Of a DNA stretch of 64,000 bases, positions 1-8,301 are shown one piece after another (the first letter of the stretch is position 1; each line of letters opens with the position of its first letter). The translations under genes and the position numbers were made by a program. The notes beneath the pieces are model-generated. The model searched no databases. It was not told the DNA's origin and worked only from the letters and a program-made list of their open reading frames with translations. Source of the DNA: Caldithrix abyssi DSM 13497 (GTDB taxonomy: Bacteria; Calditrichota; Calditrichia; Calditrichales; Calditrichaceae); assembly GCF_001886815.1 (NCBI RefSeq), contig NZ_CP018099.1, forward strand, positions 2,416,501 through 2,480,500, in the 5' to 3' direction.

Positions 1-645
1 ATCGGTTCCAATACGCTGCAAGGCTTTACTCAACAGAAATGAAGCCAGATTCTTGACCTTAACCGTAGGTACGATCAAAAAACGATCATTACTGATCACA
101 TACTGGATATTCTCCCTTCGCGCCTTTTCGCTCCAGCCAATATAGGCATCCCTGGCTCGTAATTTATAAGTCGCTGAACTAAAGCCTAAAGCGCCAATAT
201 AGCCATACTTCTCGCTTTTTACAATATAGCGAATCTGAGCGCCACAAAGTTTTGCGCTTTTAAGGTAATGGAAATTCTCTATTAACTGAAACCATGCGCG
301 CGAATCCTTGCTGTAGCGGCTTTTGATCGGCTCGATTACAATTTCGCCTAAAACCGATAAATGGCCTTCAATGGAGGCGATTGGAACATCAAGCTTACGC
401 TTTTTCTTTTTTTCAAAAGCATAGCTTTTTTTTCGTTCTGGTAATTTGATTAAACCGCGCCGATCCAGCTCTAATAAGGCTTTACGGCAGCTCATCTCCT
501 GGAATTTCCCATTGGGAGATTTCCAGTCCATCAGTTCGCATACCTCTCGTGATAATTTCCTACGAGATATCTGCGGCTGCCGGGCAATGATCGCATTAAT
601 ACGTTTTAATATTGGTTCGCTAAAAATTTTCCCATATATTTGCAT
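1..645 (-). CDS. DruA/DUF4338-like protein, 3' part beyond the window
   Basis: An open frame of 215 codons starts at the ATG read from 645 to 643 and runs off the left edge without a stop, so only the N-terminal part is visible. The first ~75 residues look like a small helical, winged-helix-like region (ISRRKLSREVCELMDW). The part from about residue 85 has the pattern of the DUF4338/DruA family, with a track of the type LRARDAYIGW, then RRENIQYVISNDRFLI and VKVKNLASFLL near the left edge. In that family some members belong to Druantia anti-phage systems, and many others are stand-alone or sit in insertion sequences. A possible terminal inverted repeat at 745-793 favours the mobile-element reading. 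The family call is from memory of the motif pattern; the role is open. Confidence 0.6.
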   Translation of the reverse strand, partial: MQIYGKIFSEPILKRINAIIARQPQISRRKLSREVCELMDWKSPNGKFQEMSCRKALLELDRRGLIKLPERKKSYAFEKKKKRKLDVPIASIEGHLSVLGEIVIEPIKSRYSKDSRAWFQLIENFHYLKSAKLCGAQIRYIVKSEKYGYIGALGFSSATYKLRARDAYIGWSEKARRENIQYVISNDRFLIVPTVKVKNLASFLLSKALQRIGTD

Positions 646-744
646 GTAGAAAATTTAACAAATTATTCCCCCTGTGTCAAGTGTGTGCCAGGTCCAGCGA
701 TTTTCGGGAGAGGGGGACAGGGGGTGAGTGTTAATGTAAGATTT

Positions 745-793
745 ACCATGTATTTAAATAAATATACATTTAATTTCGCTTTTGAGACACCCC
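745..793. repeat. Candidate terminal inverted repeat, beside the DruA-like gene
   Basis: Read on the minus strand, the end of this stretch is GGGTGTCTCAAAAGCG, followed by AATTAAATGTATATTTAT. The same end, with small changes, bounds the MITE-like element at 50322-50622. The adjoining 680-730 segment (CGATTTTCGGGAGAGGGGGA) is also shared with that element. It could be the outer end of an insertion sequence that carries the DruA-like gene. Confidence 0.45.
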
Positions 794-1170
794 CATTTCT
801 CCTGCTTGAAAAGCCGCCTGTTTCAACCAAGGCCATGGGTTAATTATTAACGTAAAGCAAACAAAACGTACGCAAAGGCTGTAAATTTAATTCTTTTTAA
901 ATTTCCCAAATAGCCTTATTTAGGATACTTCCTCCAAAAGATCTAGTGCTGTGGCGTTTGAAATAAAAAACTCATCCCCCAGCCCCTTCTCTTTAAAAAA
1001 AGGTGTAAATTGTGCCGGTTTGCTTAGTTTTCGTCTTAAATGTTGAGATGCAGGTCTATTTTTTTTCAATTTTGGCGTTCCCTTTTCAGCTGACGCTAGA
1101 CAGAAGGTTTTGCGTAAAAAATCTTTGCGCTCTTTGCGGTTCGTTTTTGGTTGCGGCCTTGCTGCCTTGG

Positions 1171-1357
1171 AGGTTTTGAGGTAGTTTTTGAACCTTGATT
1201 AAAATGAATACAGGATTAACTTGATTTTTTTCACTCGTGAAAGTTTTACACTCAATTTTAAAGCAAAATTTTGTAAGCACAAAATACAAATCATGGAAAT
1301 CCCGAAATCAAGTAAATCATGGTTCAAAATTGATTGTCCGCCGGCCTGTCATTTTTT
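1171..1357 (+). repeat. Interspersed repeat, copy 1 (inverted partner at 63240-63430)
   Basis: The stretch from GAGGTTTTGAGGTAGTTTTT through TCACTCGTGAAAGTTT to CCGGCCTGTCATTTTT reappears as its reverse complement at about 63240-63430 with few differences. No frame is conserved between the copies, so it is a non-coding dispersed repeat. Confidence 0.75.
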
Positions 1358-1590
1358 AATTTTAAACGTCCTTTGCCCCCTTTGTGACTCCTCTTTGCTA
1401 ACAGTGGTTACTTAAATCCCTGCGGAAATGATTTTTGCTGCTTTAGATACTGGAATGTTCGTTGTCCTTCACAACAATCCAAACCATTCGTTAAGTTTAG
1501 TGATCGCTTTGTTATCCATTTCTAATAAATTTGAATGAATGGACGAAAATAAACATTATACTAATCTTTTATCTTATTTAAGGATTATCC

Positions 1591-3567
1591 ATGTGTGGAA
1601 TAGCAGGAATTTTCCAAATTAATGGTCCGATTGCACGGGCACAAGATAAAATAAAAAATATGGTGGGACAACTCTTTCATCGGGGCCCCGATGAATGTGG
1701 TTTTTATTTTGATTATCCAATAGCCATGGGCATGACCCGTTTAAGCATTATCGATGTGGCCGGAGGAAGCCAGCCTATATGTAATGAAAGTGAAGACATC
1801 TGGGTTGTTTTTAACGGCGAAATCTTTAATTACAAAGAGTTACGCGTTTTGCTGGAAAAATTCGGCCACCGCTTTAAAACCAGCAGCGACACCGAGGTTA
1901 TCGTTCACAGTTACGAACAATGGGGTGAGGACTTCATCCGATATTTAAACGGTCAGTTTGCCATCAGTCTGTGGGATCGGAAAAAAAGACAGCTTTTGCT
2001 GGCCAGAGATCGTCTGGGCATCCGGCCATTATTTTACGCCTTTTTTAAAAACAAGCTCATCTTTGCCTCGGAAATTAAAGCCATTTTTGCGGAGGGCAGC
2101 ATTAATCCGGAAGTTGATTTTTCAGGACTAAACGATATTTTTACCTTCTGGGTTACTCTGCCGCCGCGTACTGCTTTTAAAAAGATTAACGAACTACCGC
2201 CGGGACGGATGTTAACGGTTGATCATCGCGGCGTTAAAGAAACAGAATACTGGGATATTCCTTTTCAGGCTGACGTGAGCGACAAAAAAACCACGATCTT
2301 GCAGGAGGAACTGGAAAACCTGTTGACCGACGCGGTGCGCATTCGTTTGCGCGCTGATGTGCCGGTGGGCGCCTATTTAAGCGGTGGCCTGGATTCTTCC
2401 ATTATCACCGCATTGGTCAATAAAATTCATCGAAACAAACTCAAGACCTTTTCGGTTAATTTTACAGATCAGGCCTACGACGAGCAATTTTATCAGGAGA
2501 CGTTGATCAGCCAGTTAAATACAGAACACCGTTCCATGCGCGTAGATGCCGTTGATATTTTGCGCCATTTTCATCGCGTTGTATGGCTGGCCGAAAAACC
2601 CATGTTGCGTCTGGCGCCTGCGCCGTTGCTGGCCCTTTCTTCTATGGTGAACGGCGACGGTTTCAAAGTGGTATTGACCGGCGAAGGAGCCGACGAATTT
2701 TTTGCCGGATACAATATTTTCAAAGAAACCAGAGTACGCTGCTTTTGGGCCAGAGAACCGGAGGCCGATTGTCGTCCTTTATTGTTAAGCCGCATTTATC
2801 CCTACATTTTAAGTCAGCAGGGAACGCTCAATCCCTTCTGGCAGGCCTTTTTTAAGCGGCACCTACAGGAAACAGAGAATCCTTTCTATTCCCATCTTTT
2901 GCGCTGGGAAAATACGGCCAAAATTCGCCATTTATTAAGCGAACCAATAAAATCGTCTTGTAATTACGAGGATCAACTGGCCAGAGCAGAAGCTTATCTT
3001 TCAAAATTAAAAGAAATTTCTTCGCCTCTTTCCCGCGCTCAATACATCGAAGCAAAATTGTTTATGAATGGCTATCTATTGTCTTCGCAGGGCGATCGCA
3101 TGTTGATGGGACATTCCGTGGAAGGGCGTTTTCCATTTCTTGATCATCGGGTTGTCGCGTTTGCAGCCACGCTACCGGAAGATTTGCGACTAAGGGGCTT
3201 AAACGAAAAGTTTTTACTTAAAAAGACCTTTAAAAAGATTTTGCCATCGGTCATTTTGCAACGCCCCAAACAACCGTATCGGGCACCCGTTTCAAAAAAC
3301 CTCTTTGGCCACCCAGAACTGGAATGGATTGAGGCTTTTTTTCGGCCGCAAACGCTTGAGCAATACGGCTATTTTGATCCGACAAGAGTTGGTATTTTAA
3401 AACAAAAGATAATTCGTCAGCAAACGCCCCTTTCACTGGTTGACGAAATGGCCATTGTCGCCATTCTTTCCACGCAGTTGTGGCATTTTCATTTTTTTGA
3501 AGATTTAAACAATAAAGCCGAAAAATTACCTGAAAAACAAAAAATAGTTGATCAAAGAGAAGCATAG
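1591..3567 (+). CDS. asnB: Asparagine synthetase (glutamine-hydrolysing), AsnB type
   Basis: This 658-residue enzyme would transfer ammonia from glutamine to an ATP-activated carboxylate, classically aspartate to asparagine. The N-terminus MCGIAGIF supplies Cys2, the class II glutaminase nucleophile, once the initiator Met is removed. The synthetase domain has the pyrophosphate-binding SGGLDSS motif at residues 264-270 and the later GRFPFLDHRVV stretch typical of the family. Length matches AsnB-type proteins. The start is fixed by the required Cys2 and by AAGGA seven bases upstream. It is the first gene of a tight cluster with an NAD synthetase-like ligase and an acyl carrier protein, so it may amidate a biosynthetic intermediate and not free aspartate. 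The family is certain; the substrate is not. Confidence 0.93.
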   Translation: MCGIAGIFQINGPIARAQDKIKNMVGQLFHRGPDECGFYFDYPIAMGMTRLSIIDVAGGSQPICNESEDIWVVFNGEIFNYKELRVLLEKFGHRFKTSSDTEVIVHSYEQWGEDFIRYLNGQFAISLWDRKKRQLLLARDRLGIRPLFYAFFKNKLIFASEIKAIFAEGSINPEVDFSGLNDIFTFWVTLPPRTAFKKINELPPGRMLTVDHRGVKETEYWDIPFQADVSDKKTTILQEELENLLTDAVRIRLRADVPVGAYLSGGLDSSIITALVNKIHRNKLKTFSVNFTDQAYDEQFYQETLISQLNTEHRSMRVDAVDILRHFHRVVWLAEKPMLRLAPAPLLALSSMVNGDGFKVVLTGEGADEFFAGYNIFKETRVRCFWAREPEADCRPLLLSRIYPYILSQQGTLNPFWQAFFKRHLQETENPFYSHLLRWENTAKIRHLLSEPIKSSCNYEDQLARAEAYLSKLKEISSPLSRAQYIEAKLFMNGYLLSSQGDRMLMGHSVEGRFPFLDHRVVAFAATLPEDLRLRGLNEKFLLKKTFKKILPSVILQRPKQPYRAPVSKNLFGHPELEWIEAFFRPQTLEQYGYFDPTRVGILKQKIIRQQTPLSLVDEMAIVAILSTQLWHFHFFEDLNNKAEKLPEKQKIVDQREA

Positions 3568-3575
3568 GAGAAGTT

Positions 3576-4538
3576 ATGGCCTTTTCCAAAGAAGACTTAA
3601 ATATCGATCCGGCGGAAGAGACCGGACGCATCGTTCAATGGATGCGACAGAGCGTTGGACGCCGATTGCACAAACAGGGAGCGGTGATTGGTATTAGCGG
3701 CGGGATTGATTCCAGTGTCTGTCTGGCGTTGGCCGTGCGGGCCTTCGGCCCGCAGCGCGTGTTAGGCGTGGCCCTGCCCGAACACGAGTCCAATTCCGAA
3801 AGTTTGCATCTGGCTCGAAATCTGGCTAAGCAGTACGGCGCGCGGTTTATTGTGGAAGAAATAACCGACGCATTAAGCGGTTTTGGCGCCTATGCCAGAA
3901 GGGACGAGGCAGTAAAGAGCGTTTTCCCTGAATTCGGAGAAGGGTATCGATCCAAAATTGTTTTGCCGCCGGTAACCGAAAAGGATACGTTTAACGTGTT
4001 TTATTTAACCATTATTGCGCCCGACGGTCAGGAAAAGACCAAACGCCTGCCGTTGAAAGAGTACTTACAAATTGTGGCCGCTTCTAATTTTAAACAGCGC
4101 ACGCGTATGAGCATGTTGTATTATCATGCCGATCGTCTGAATTACGCGGTAATCGGAACAGGGAATAAAAATGAACATGAGCAGGGCTTTTTTGTCAAGT
4201 TTGGCGATGGAGGCGCCGATCTGAAACCCATCGCTCATCTGTTTAAAACCCAGGTCTATCAATTAGCAGAGTTTCTGGGCATTCCTGAAGAAATCAGAAA
4301 ACGTACGCCGACCACCGACACCTATAGCGCGGAGTGTACGCAGGAAGAATTTTTCTTTAGAGTGCCTTTTGAAATTGGCGATCTGGTCTGGCTGGGAATG
4401 GAACGACAGGTCCCCCCGGAAGAAATCGCCCGGGCCGCCAGTATTTCTGTTCAGGAAGTGATCAATATTCAGAACGACATCAAGCGGAAGATTCGAACGG
4501 CCGAATATCTAAAAATGAATCCGTTACATCTTGATTAA
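3576..4538 (+). CDS. nadE: NAD+ synthetase (NadE-like), ammonia-dependent form
   Basis: A 320-residue N-type ATP pyrophosphatase with the P-loop SGGIDSS at residues 41-47, followed by GTGNKNEHEQGFF, the KPIAHLFKTQV stretch and a C-terminal PTTDTYSAECTQEEFFF segment, as in NadE. Known members adenylate nicotinate adenine dinucleotide and amidate it with ammonia. No glutaminase (nitrilase) domain is present, so ammonia must come from elsewhere. The gene starts 8 bases after asnB behind AGGAG, and asnB could supply nitrogen. It is somewhat longer than single-domain NadE (~275 aa). Its place between an asparagine synthetase and an acyl carrier protein leaves open a specialised amide ligase role; true NAD synthesis remains the default reading. 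Confidence 0.85.
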   Translation: MAFSKEDLNIDPAEETGRIVQWMRQSVGRRLHKQGAVIGISGGIDSSVCLALAVRAFGPQRVLGVALPEHESNSESLHLARNLAKQYGARFIVEEITDALSGFGAYARRDEAVKSVFPEFGEGYRSKIVLPPVTEKDTFNVFYLTIIAPDGQEKTKRLPLKEYLQIVAASNFKQRTRMSMLYYHADRLNYAVIGTGNKNEHEQGFFVKFGDGGADLKPIAHLFKTQVYQLAEFLGIPEEIRKRTPTTDTYSAECTQEEFFFRVPFEIGDLVWLGMERQVPPEEIARAASISVQEVINIQNDIKRKIRTAEYLKMNPLHLD

Positions 4539-4577
4539 AAACAGCTTTTTAAATAAAAAATAAAAAGGGGAAATGGA

Positions 4578-4844
4578 GTGGAAGGCATGGAAAAGAAAAT
4601 CAGAAATTTTATCGTGGACAACTTTCTCTTTGGTGATAATAGCGTAACCTTTAGCGATGACGATTCTCTTTCGGAAAATGGTATTATTGATTCAACCGGC
4701 ATCCTTGGTCTGGTTAACTTTTTAGAAAGCGAATTTCAAATTTCAATAGAAAATGAGGAGATTACGCCAGAAAATCTGGATTCAATCAATAAAATTGTTC
4801 AGTTTATTAAAATGAAGATCGGCCAGATGTCCATGGCTGATTAA
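4578..4844 (+). CDS. Acyl carrier protein, specialised (non-fatty-acid) type
   Basis: An 88-residue acidic helical protein with the phosphopantetheine attachment pattern IIDSTGILGLVNFLE; Ser39 would carry the prosthetic group. The core is DST where fatty-acid ACPs have DSL, as is usual for carrier proteins of small biosynthetic clusters. It would hold an acyl or aminoacyl intermediate as a thioester. The frame can start at GTG 4578 or ATG 4587; the purine-rich AAAAGGGGAAATGG just upstream fits the GTG. It lies 39 bases after nadE in the same direction. No acyl-activating enzyme or condensing enzyme is seen in the adjacent genes, so the loading partner is unknown. Confidence 0.88.
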   Translation: MEGMEKKIRNFIVDNFLFGDNSVTFSDDDSLSENGIIDSTGILGLVNFLESEFQISIENEEITPENLDSINKIVQFIKMKIGQMSMAD

Positions 4845-4875
4845 GGCTTTTGAAATTAATCAAAATTTAAGAACC

Positions 4876-6162
4876 ATGCGCAGAAGATATTTTTTAGAAA
4901 TTTCAGGAAAAGCAACGGCCGCCTCTCTATTTTTCCCGCTGCTCGGCAGGGCGATAACGCCAAAGCCTTTCCCTCCGGAAGAGCTGGCGGATATTTATGT
5001 GGTTCAAAAAGGGCCGGCTGCAGAATTGACGGAGCGATTGATTGAACTTTTAGGCGGAATCGATCGCTTGGTCGGATCGGAGGATGTGGTTCTTTTAAAA
5101 GTAAACAGCCAGTGGTGGGCGCAGGGCATGACCAATACAGACGTGTTGCTGGCCTTCATCCGCAAAATTGTGGAGCGGCCGAACTTTAAAGGCGAGGTGA
5201 TTATTGCGGATAACCATCAAAGCAAAACGCCGAATTCACGCGGCTGGAACACCGCACGGCCTAACGGAAAGTTGAATTACAACGATCTGGTGTTGTGGTT
5301 TCATCAAAAGGGATTTAGCAATGTAAACAAGGTACACTGGCATCCGGCCGGTCCCAATCCTCATCCGCTGCAGTTCGGCGGCTCGGGCAATAGCGTGGTA
5401 AAAGGACCGGAAGAAGGTGATGGCTACGTGTGGGATGACGCGCTTTATTACCAGTCGCCTTATGGAAACAAAACGATATTAAGCTATCCCATCTTTACTT
5501 CGCCTTTTAGCGGACGGAGGATTGATTTTAAAAACGGCGTCTGGCAAAAGGGAAAATATCTGGATGTTCCTTTAAAGTTGTTCAATTTTTCCGCGCTTAA
5601 TCATCACAGCGCTTACGCCGGAGTTACGGCTTCCGTAAAAAATTTTATGGGCGTGGTGGATATGAGCTGCGGATATCCGGCGCCACAGCCTCAAGGAACC
5701 TACAACACACATCACATAGGCGTCACGCCCCTGTTTAAGCTTCTTGCCAGATACAGAGACGCTTTGAAAAAGATGCCGGGGTTTTATGGCGTCTATTTAC
5801 ATCCGGAAGTGTTTCGCTTCCATTTTACGGGAGGCGTGCTGGGCAAATTCATGAAGGTGGTGCGCCGCGCCGATTTAAACATCATCACGGCCATTAAAGT
5901 GGGCTGGGGCTCGCGAACAGATGCGGATAAGGCCATGCAGACCGATTCGCTCATTGCTTCTACGGATCCTGTGGCGCTCGATTTCTGGGCGGCCAAACAT
6001 GTTTTGCTGCCGGCGACAAAAGCGGCCCGTGCTCCTGAAAAGTATTTGCGCTTAAATGATCCGGAACGCACCGAAGGCCCCTTTCGACGTTTTTTAGAAG
6101 AATGTCGCAGGGAACTTGGCGGTACGCTTAGCGAAGAAAAGATGATCATTCATAGCAATTAA
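4876..6162 (+). CDS. DUF362-family protein with twin-arginine-like leader
   Basis: A 428-residue protein starting MRRRYFLEISGKATAASLFFP, which resembles a twin-arginine export leader with an RRxFL core and a hydrophobic stretch up to LLGRA. The mature part has the DUF362 pattern: EDVVLLKVNSQW near residue 75, a central region with SAYAGVTASVKNFMGVVD, and TDSLIASTDPVALDFWAAKHVL near the C-terminus. DUF362 proteins are often periplasmic or iron-sulfur associated, and their reaction is generally unknown. Few Cys residues are present, so no ferredoxin domain is included. It lies 31 bases after the acyl carrier protein in the operon, so the product or a late step of the pathway may be outside the cytoplasm. 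Confidence 0.72.
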   Translation: MRRRYFLEISGKATAASLFFPLLGRAITPKPFPPEELADIYVVQKGPAAELTERLIELLGGIDRLVGSEDVVLLKVNSQWWAQGMTNTDVLLAFIRKIVERPNFKGEVIIADNHQSKTPNSRGWNTARPNGKLNYNDLVLWFHQKGFSNVNKVHWHPAGPNPHPLQFGGSGNSVVKGPEEGDGYVWDDALYYQSPYGNKTILSYPIFTSPFSGRRIDFKNGVWQKGKYLDVPLKLFNFSALNHHSAYAGVTASVKNFMGVVDMSCGYPAPQPQGTYNTHHIGVTPLFKLLARYRDALKKMPGFYGVYLHPEVFRFHFTGGVLGKFMKVVRRADLNIITAIKVGWGSRTDADKAMQTDSLIASTDPVALDFWAAKHVLLPATKAARAPEKYLRLNDPERTEGPFRRFLEECRRELGGTLSEEKMIIHSN

Positions 6163-6174
6163 AGATGGGTAATT

Positions 6175-6810
6175 ATGGACTGCAAAACAAAAAAAAGGTT
6201 GTATCGGAATTTTAAATGTTTGAATAAAAATATTCCTTTTTTTCCCTTTCAATATTTTCAGTACTATTTTTTAGAATATCGAGGCATTCCCCATAAACAA
6301 AAGATTCGTTTTGACGGAAAAATTGCCGTAGCCAAAGAGGAAGACCTGAGAGAACTGCAGCGCTTTTTTAGCAGCAAGGCAAAAAAATTTGAAAGGCGGC
6401 TTAAAAAAGGTCATTTGATCGTTATTGCGCAGGAACAGGACGGACGCATTGTCGGTTATGAAAATCTTGATTTCTCGGCGGTGCATCTTGAGCGGCACAG
6501 CGGCATTGAAATCGCCATTCCGCAAGATTCGATTTATTTGTACGACGCTTACATCGATCCGCAATATCGAATGCGCGGCGTGTGGGTGGGATTTAAAAAT
6601 TTGATTGGCAATCTCATGGTAGAAAAAAAACGCAATCGTCTGATGACTTTTATCGAATGGGATAATCCGACTTCGTTAAAAACCCACCTGCAATTTGGAT
6701 TTAAGATTTATGAAAAACGTTGCATCTGGCGCATTTTTGGCAAACCGCTTGTCAAAACGGAATCGCTCACGCAAAACCCGCAGTTGATTCGTGCTTTATT
6801 GAATCATTGA
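6175..6810 (+). CDS. GNAT-like N-acyltransferase
   Basis: A 211-residue protein with the fold pattern of GNAT acyltransferases: a strand pair around LIVIAQEQDGRIVGYENLDF, then IYLYDAYIDPQYRMRGVWVGFKN, in which QYRMRG corresponds to the acyl-CoA binding motif, and a C-terminal FIEWDNPTSLKTHLQFGFKIYEK of the usual late helix and strand. The start follows AAAGATGGG at a 12-base gap from the DUF362 gene. It probably transfers an acyl group, from CoA or from the cluster's carrier protein, to an amine. It is the last gene of the cluster; the next 339 bases are non-coding. The substrate cannot be read from the sequence. Confidence 0.65.
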   Translation: MDCKTKKRLYRNFKCLNKNIPFFPFQYFQYYFLEYRGIPHKQKIRFDGKIAVAKEEDLRELQRFFSSKAKKFERRLKKGHLIVIAQEQDGRIVGYENLDFSAVHLERHSGIEIAIPQDSIYLYDAYIDPQYRMRGVWVGFKNLIGNLMVEKKRNRLMTFIEWDNPTSLKTHLQFGFKIYEKRCIWRIFGKPLVKTESLTQNPQLIRALLNH

Positions 6811-7149
6811 TGAGTGAGGGGGAATACTGGCGCTCCTGCGGAGTACAATGCAATAACTCCTGTAACTATTTTGAACACTAAAACGACTTAAGTTATTTAA
6901 AAACAACATGCCGTTCTTTTTTATTACCACTACAATATTTAAATTCTTGTCTTTTCCCAGCCTAATGGTTTGAGAGTGCCCTTCAATGCCTGCGCCATTG
7001 AATTATGGCTCTACAAGCTACATTTAGTCAGCAATTGGAACGCCGTCTGTTCAATAGGTGTTAATCCCATGTTAATTTAAAAATAGATTTGTCATGATCG
7101 CTCTTTATTGCGAAATTCCAGTTCTGTTCGATCAACAAGAAGTGGGGAA
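6811..7149. other. Non-coding gap after the amide-ligase cluster
   Basis: No gene, clear terminator or repeat copy is seen here. The frame of the downstream desulfurase can be extended to a TTG at 7108, but that extension has no family similarity. Confidence 0.5.
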
Positions 7150-8301
7150 ATGGAGCGTTTTACTAATAAGTTCTACTTTGACCATGCGGCTAATACACCG
7201 CTTGCGCCCGAAGTGCAAAACCTTTTAAGTGAATTTTACGCCAGGCATTACGGTAATGCGGCAGGGATTCATTCCTTTGCCCGAGATATGAAAGCGCGCC
7301 TGGATAGGGCTCGGGAGTTTTTCGCCCGCTTTCTTAACGCCAAACCTTCCGAGATTATTTTCACCGCGTCGGCCACGGAAAGCAATAATTTTGTACTAAA
7401 GGGACTGGCGCAGCGTTTTCCGCAAAAAAAACATTTGCTAATCAGCGCTGTGGAACATGCTTCGGTGTTTGAAACGGCGCGCTATCTAAAATCGCTGGGC
7501 TTCGAAGTCGATGAGCTGGCGGTGGATGAGTTCGGACGAGTTGATCCCGATGATGTTAAAAAATACCTCCGGCCAGATACGCTTTTGGTTTCGGTAATGT
7601 GGGTGAACAACGAGCTGGGAACCATTCAACCCATCAAAGAAATTGGCAAAATCTGTCATCAAGCCGGCGTCTTTTTTCACAGTGATGCTGTTCAGAGTTT
7701 TGCCCGGCTGCCTTTGAATATACAGGAATTTCAACTGGATTTTTTGAGCGCCTCGGCCCATAAAATTTACGGACCTCTGGGCGCCGGATTGGTTTACATT
7801 AAAGAGGGAATCCGTCCGGAGCCTTTGCTGCACGGCGGCGGACATGAAAACGAGCTGCGTTCTTCCACGGTGAATGTGCCGGCCATTGTGGGCTTTCAAA
7901 AGGCGACAGAAATCTATGAGAAAGAGCGCGCACAGGAGACGGAGCGCATTCGTAAATATCGGCAAAAGATTTGGCAGGCCGTGGAAAACGACATTCCCGG
8001 CAGCCGTATTAACTCGCCGCATGACGGTTTGCCCCATATTCTGAATTGCTCTTTTGAAAAGGTTGACGGAGAATTGTTAGCCATTTATCTGGATAAGCAG
8101 GGGATAGCTGTTTCCACGGGCTCGGCCTGCTCCACCGGCAAGGTAAAGGATAGCCGCACTTTGGAATCCATCCATCTTCCGCCTAAGTTTAAAAAGGGAA
8201 CCATTCGCATCAGTCCCGGCCGATACACAAAAGAGGAAGAGGTGGACTATTTAATCGAACAATTAAAACTTGCAGTAAAAAAGGTGAGAATGATATCATG
8301 A
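7150..8301 (+). CDS. Cysteine desulfurase (NifS/IscS family)
   Basis: A PLP enzyme of 383 residues that converts cysteine to alanine and passes sulfur to acceptor proteins. Landmarks are FYFDHAANTPLAPEV at the N-terminus, TASATESNNFVLKG, the PLP lysine in SASAHKIYGPLGAG (Lys205) and the catalytic Cys327 in STGSACSTGK. The ATG at 7150 is preferred to the TTG at 7108 because the family's N-terminal motif begins within ten residues of it and AGTGGGGAA precedes it. The last four bases overlap the start of thiI, so the pair is translationally coupled. This is the classic arrangement in which the desulfurase feeds sulfur to ThiI for 4-thiouridine in tRNA, as in Bacillus. Confidence 0.92.
   Translation: MERFTNKFYFDHAANTPLAPEVQNLLSEFYARHYGNAAGIHSFARDMKARLDRAREFFARFLNAKPSEIIFTASATESNNFVLKGLAQRFPQKKHLLISAVEHASVFETARYLKSLGFEVDELAVDEFGRVDPDDVKKYLRPDTLLVSVMWVNNELGTIQPIKEIGKICHQAGVFFHSDAVQSFARLPLNIQEFQLDFLSASAHKIYGPLGAGLVYIKEGIRPEPLLHGGGHENELRSSTVNVPAIVGFQKATEIYEKERAQETERIRKYRQKIWQAVENDIPGSRINSPHDGLPHILNCSFEKVDGELLAIYLDKQGIAVSTGSACSTGKVKDSRTLESIHLPPKFKKGTIRISPGRYTKEEEVDYLIEQLKLAVKKVRMIS

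Larger units (their letters stand above)
646..1590. other. Non-coding stretch with repeat copies
   Basis: No credible gene is visible here; short frames lack ribosome sites and recognisable content. Besides the candidate inverted repeat at 745-793, the stretch holds one copy of an interspersed repeat (1171-1357), preceded by a piece with the wording CTTTGCGCTCTTTGCGG and followed by a short match around TCCCTGCGGAAATG, which is also found near 47090. The promoter of the downstream asparagine synthetase operon must lie near 1500-1580, but no clear -35/-10 pair stands out. Confidence 0.6.

Noticed and set aside
4876-4960. Certain Tat export of the DUF362 protein
   Set aside because: The RR-x-F-L core is suggestive, but the full S-RR-x-F-L-K motif is not met, so export is stated only as likely.
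7108-7149. Longer N-terminus for the cysteine desulfurase starting at TTG 7108
   Set aside because: The extra 14 residues have no family counterpart, and the ATG at 7150 has a purine-rich site and the right distance to the first motif.
7486-8037. 183-codon minus-strand frame opposite the cysteine desulfurase
   Set aside because: It is antisense to a gene with clear catalytic motifs; its own translation shows no domain.
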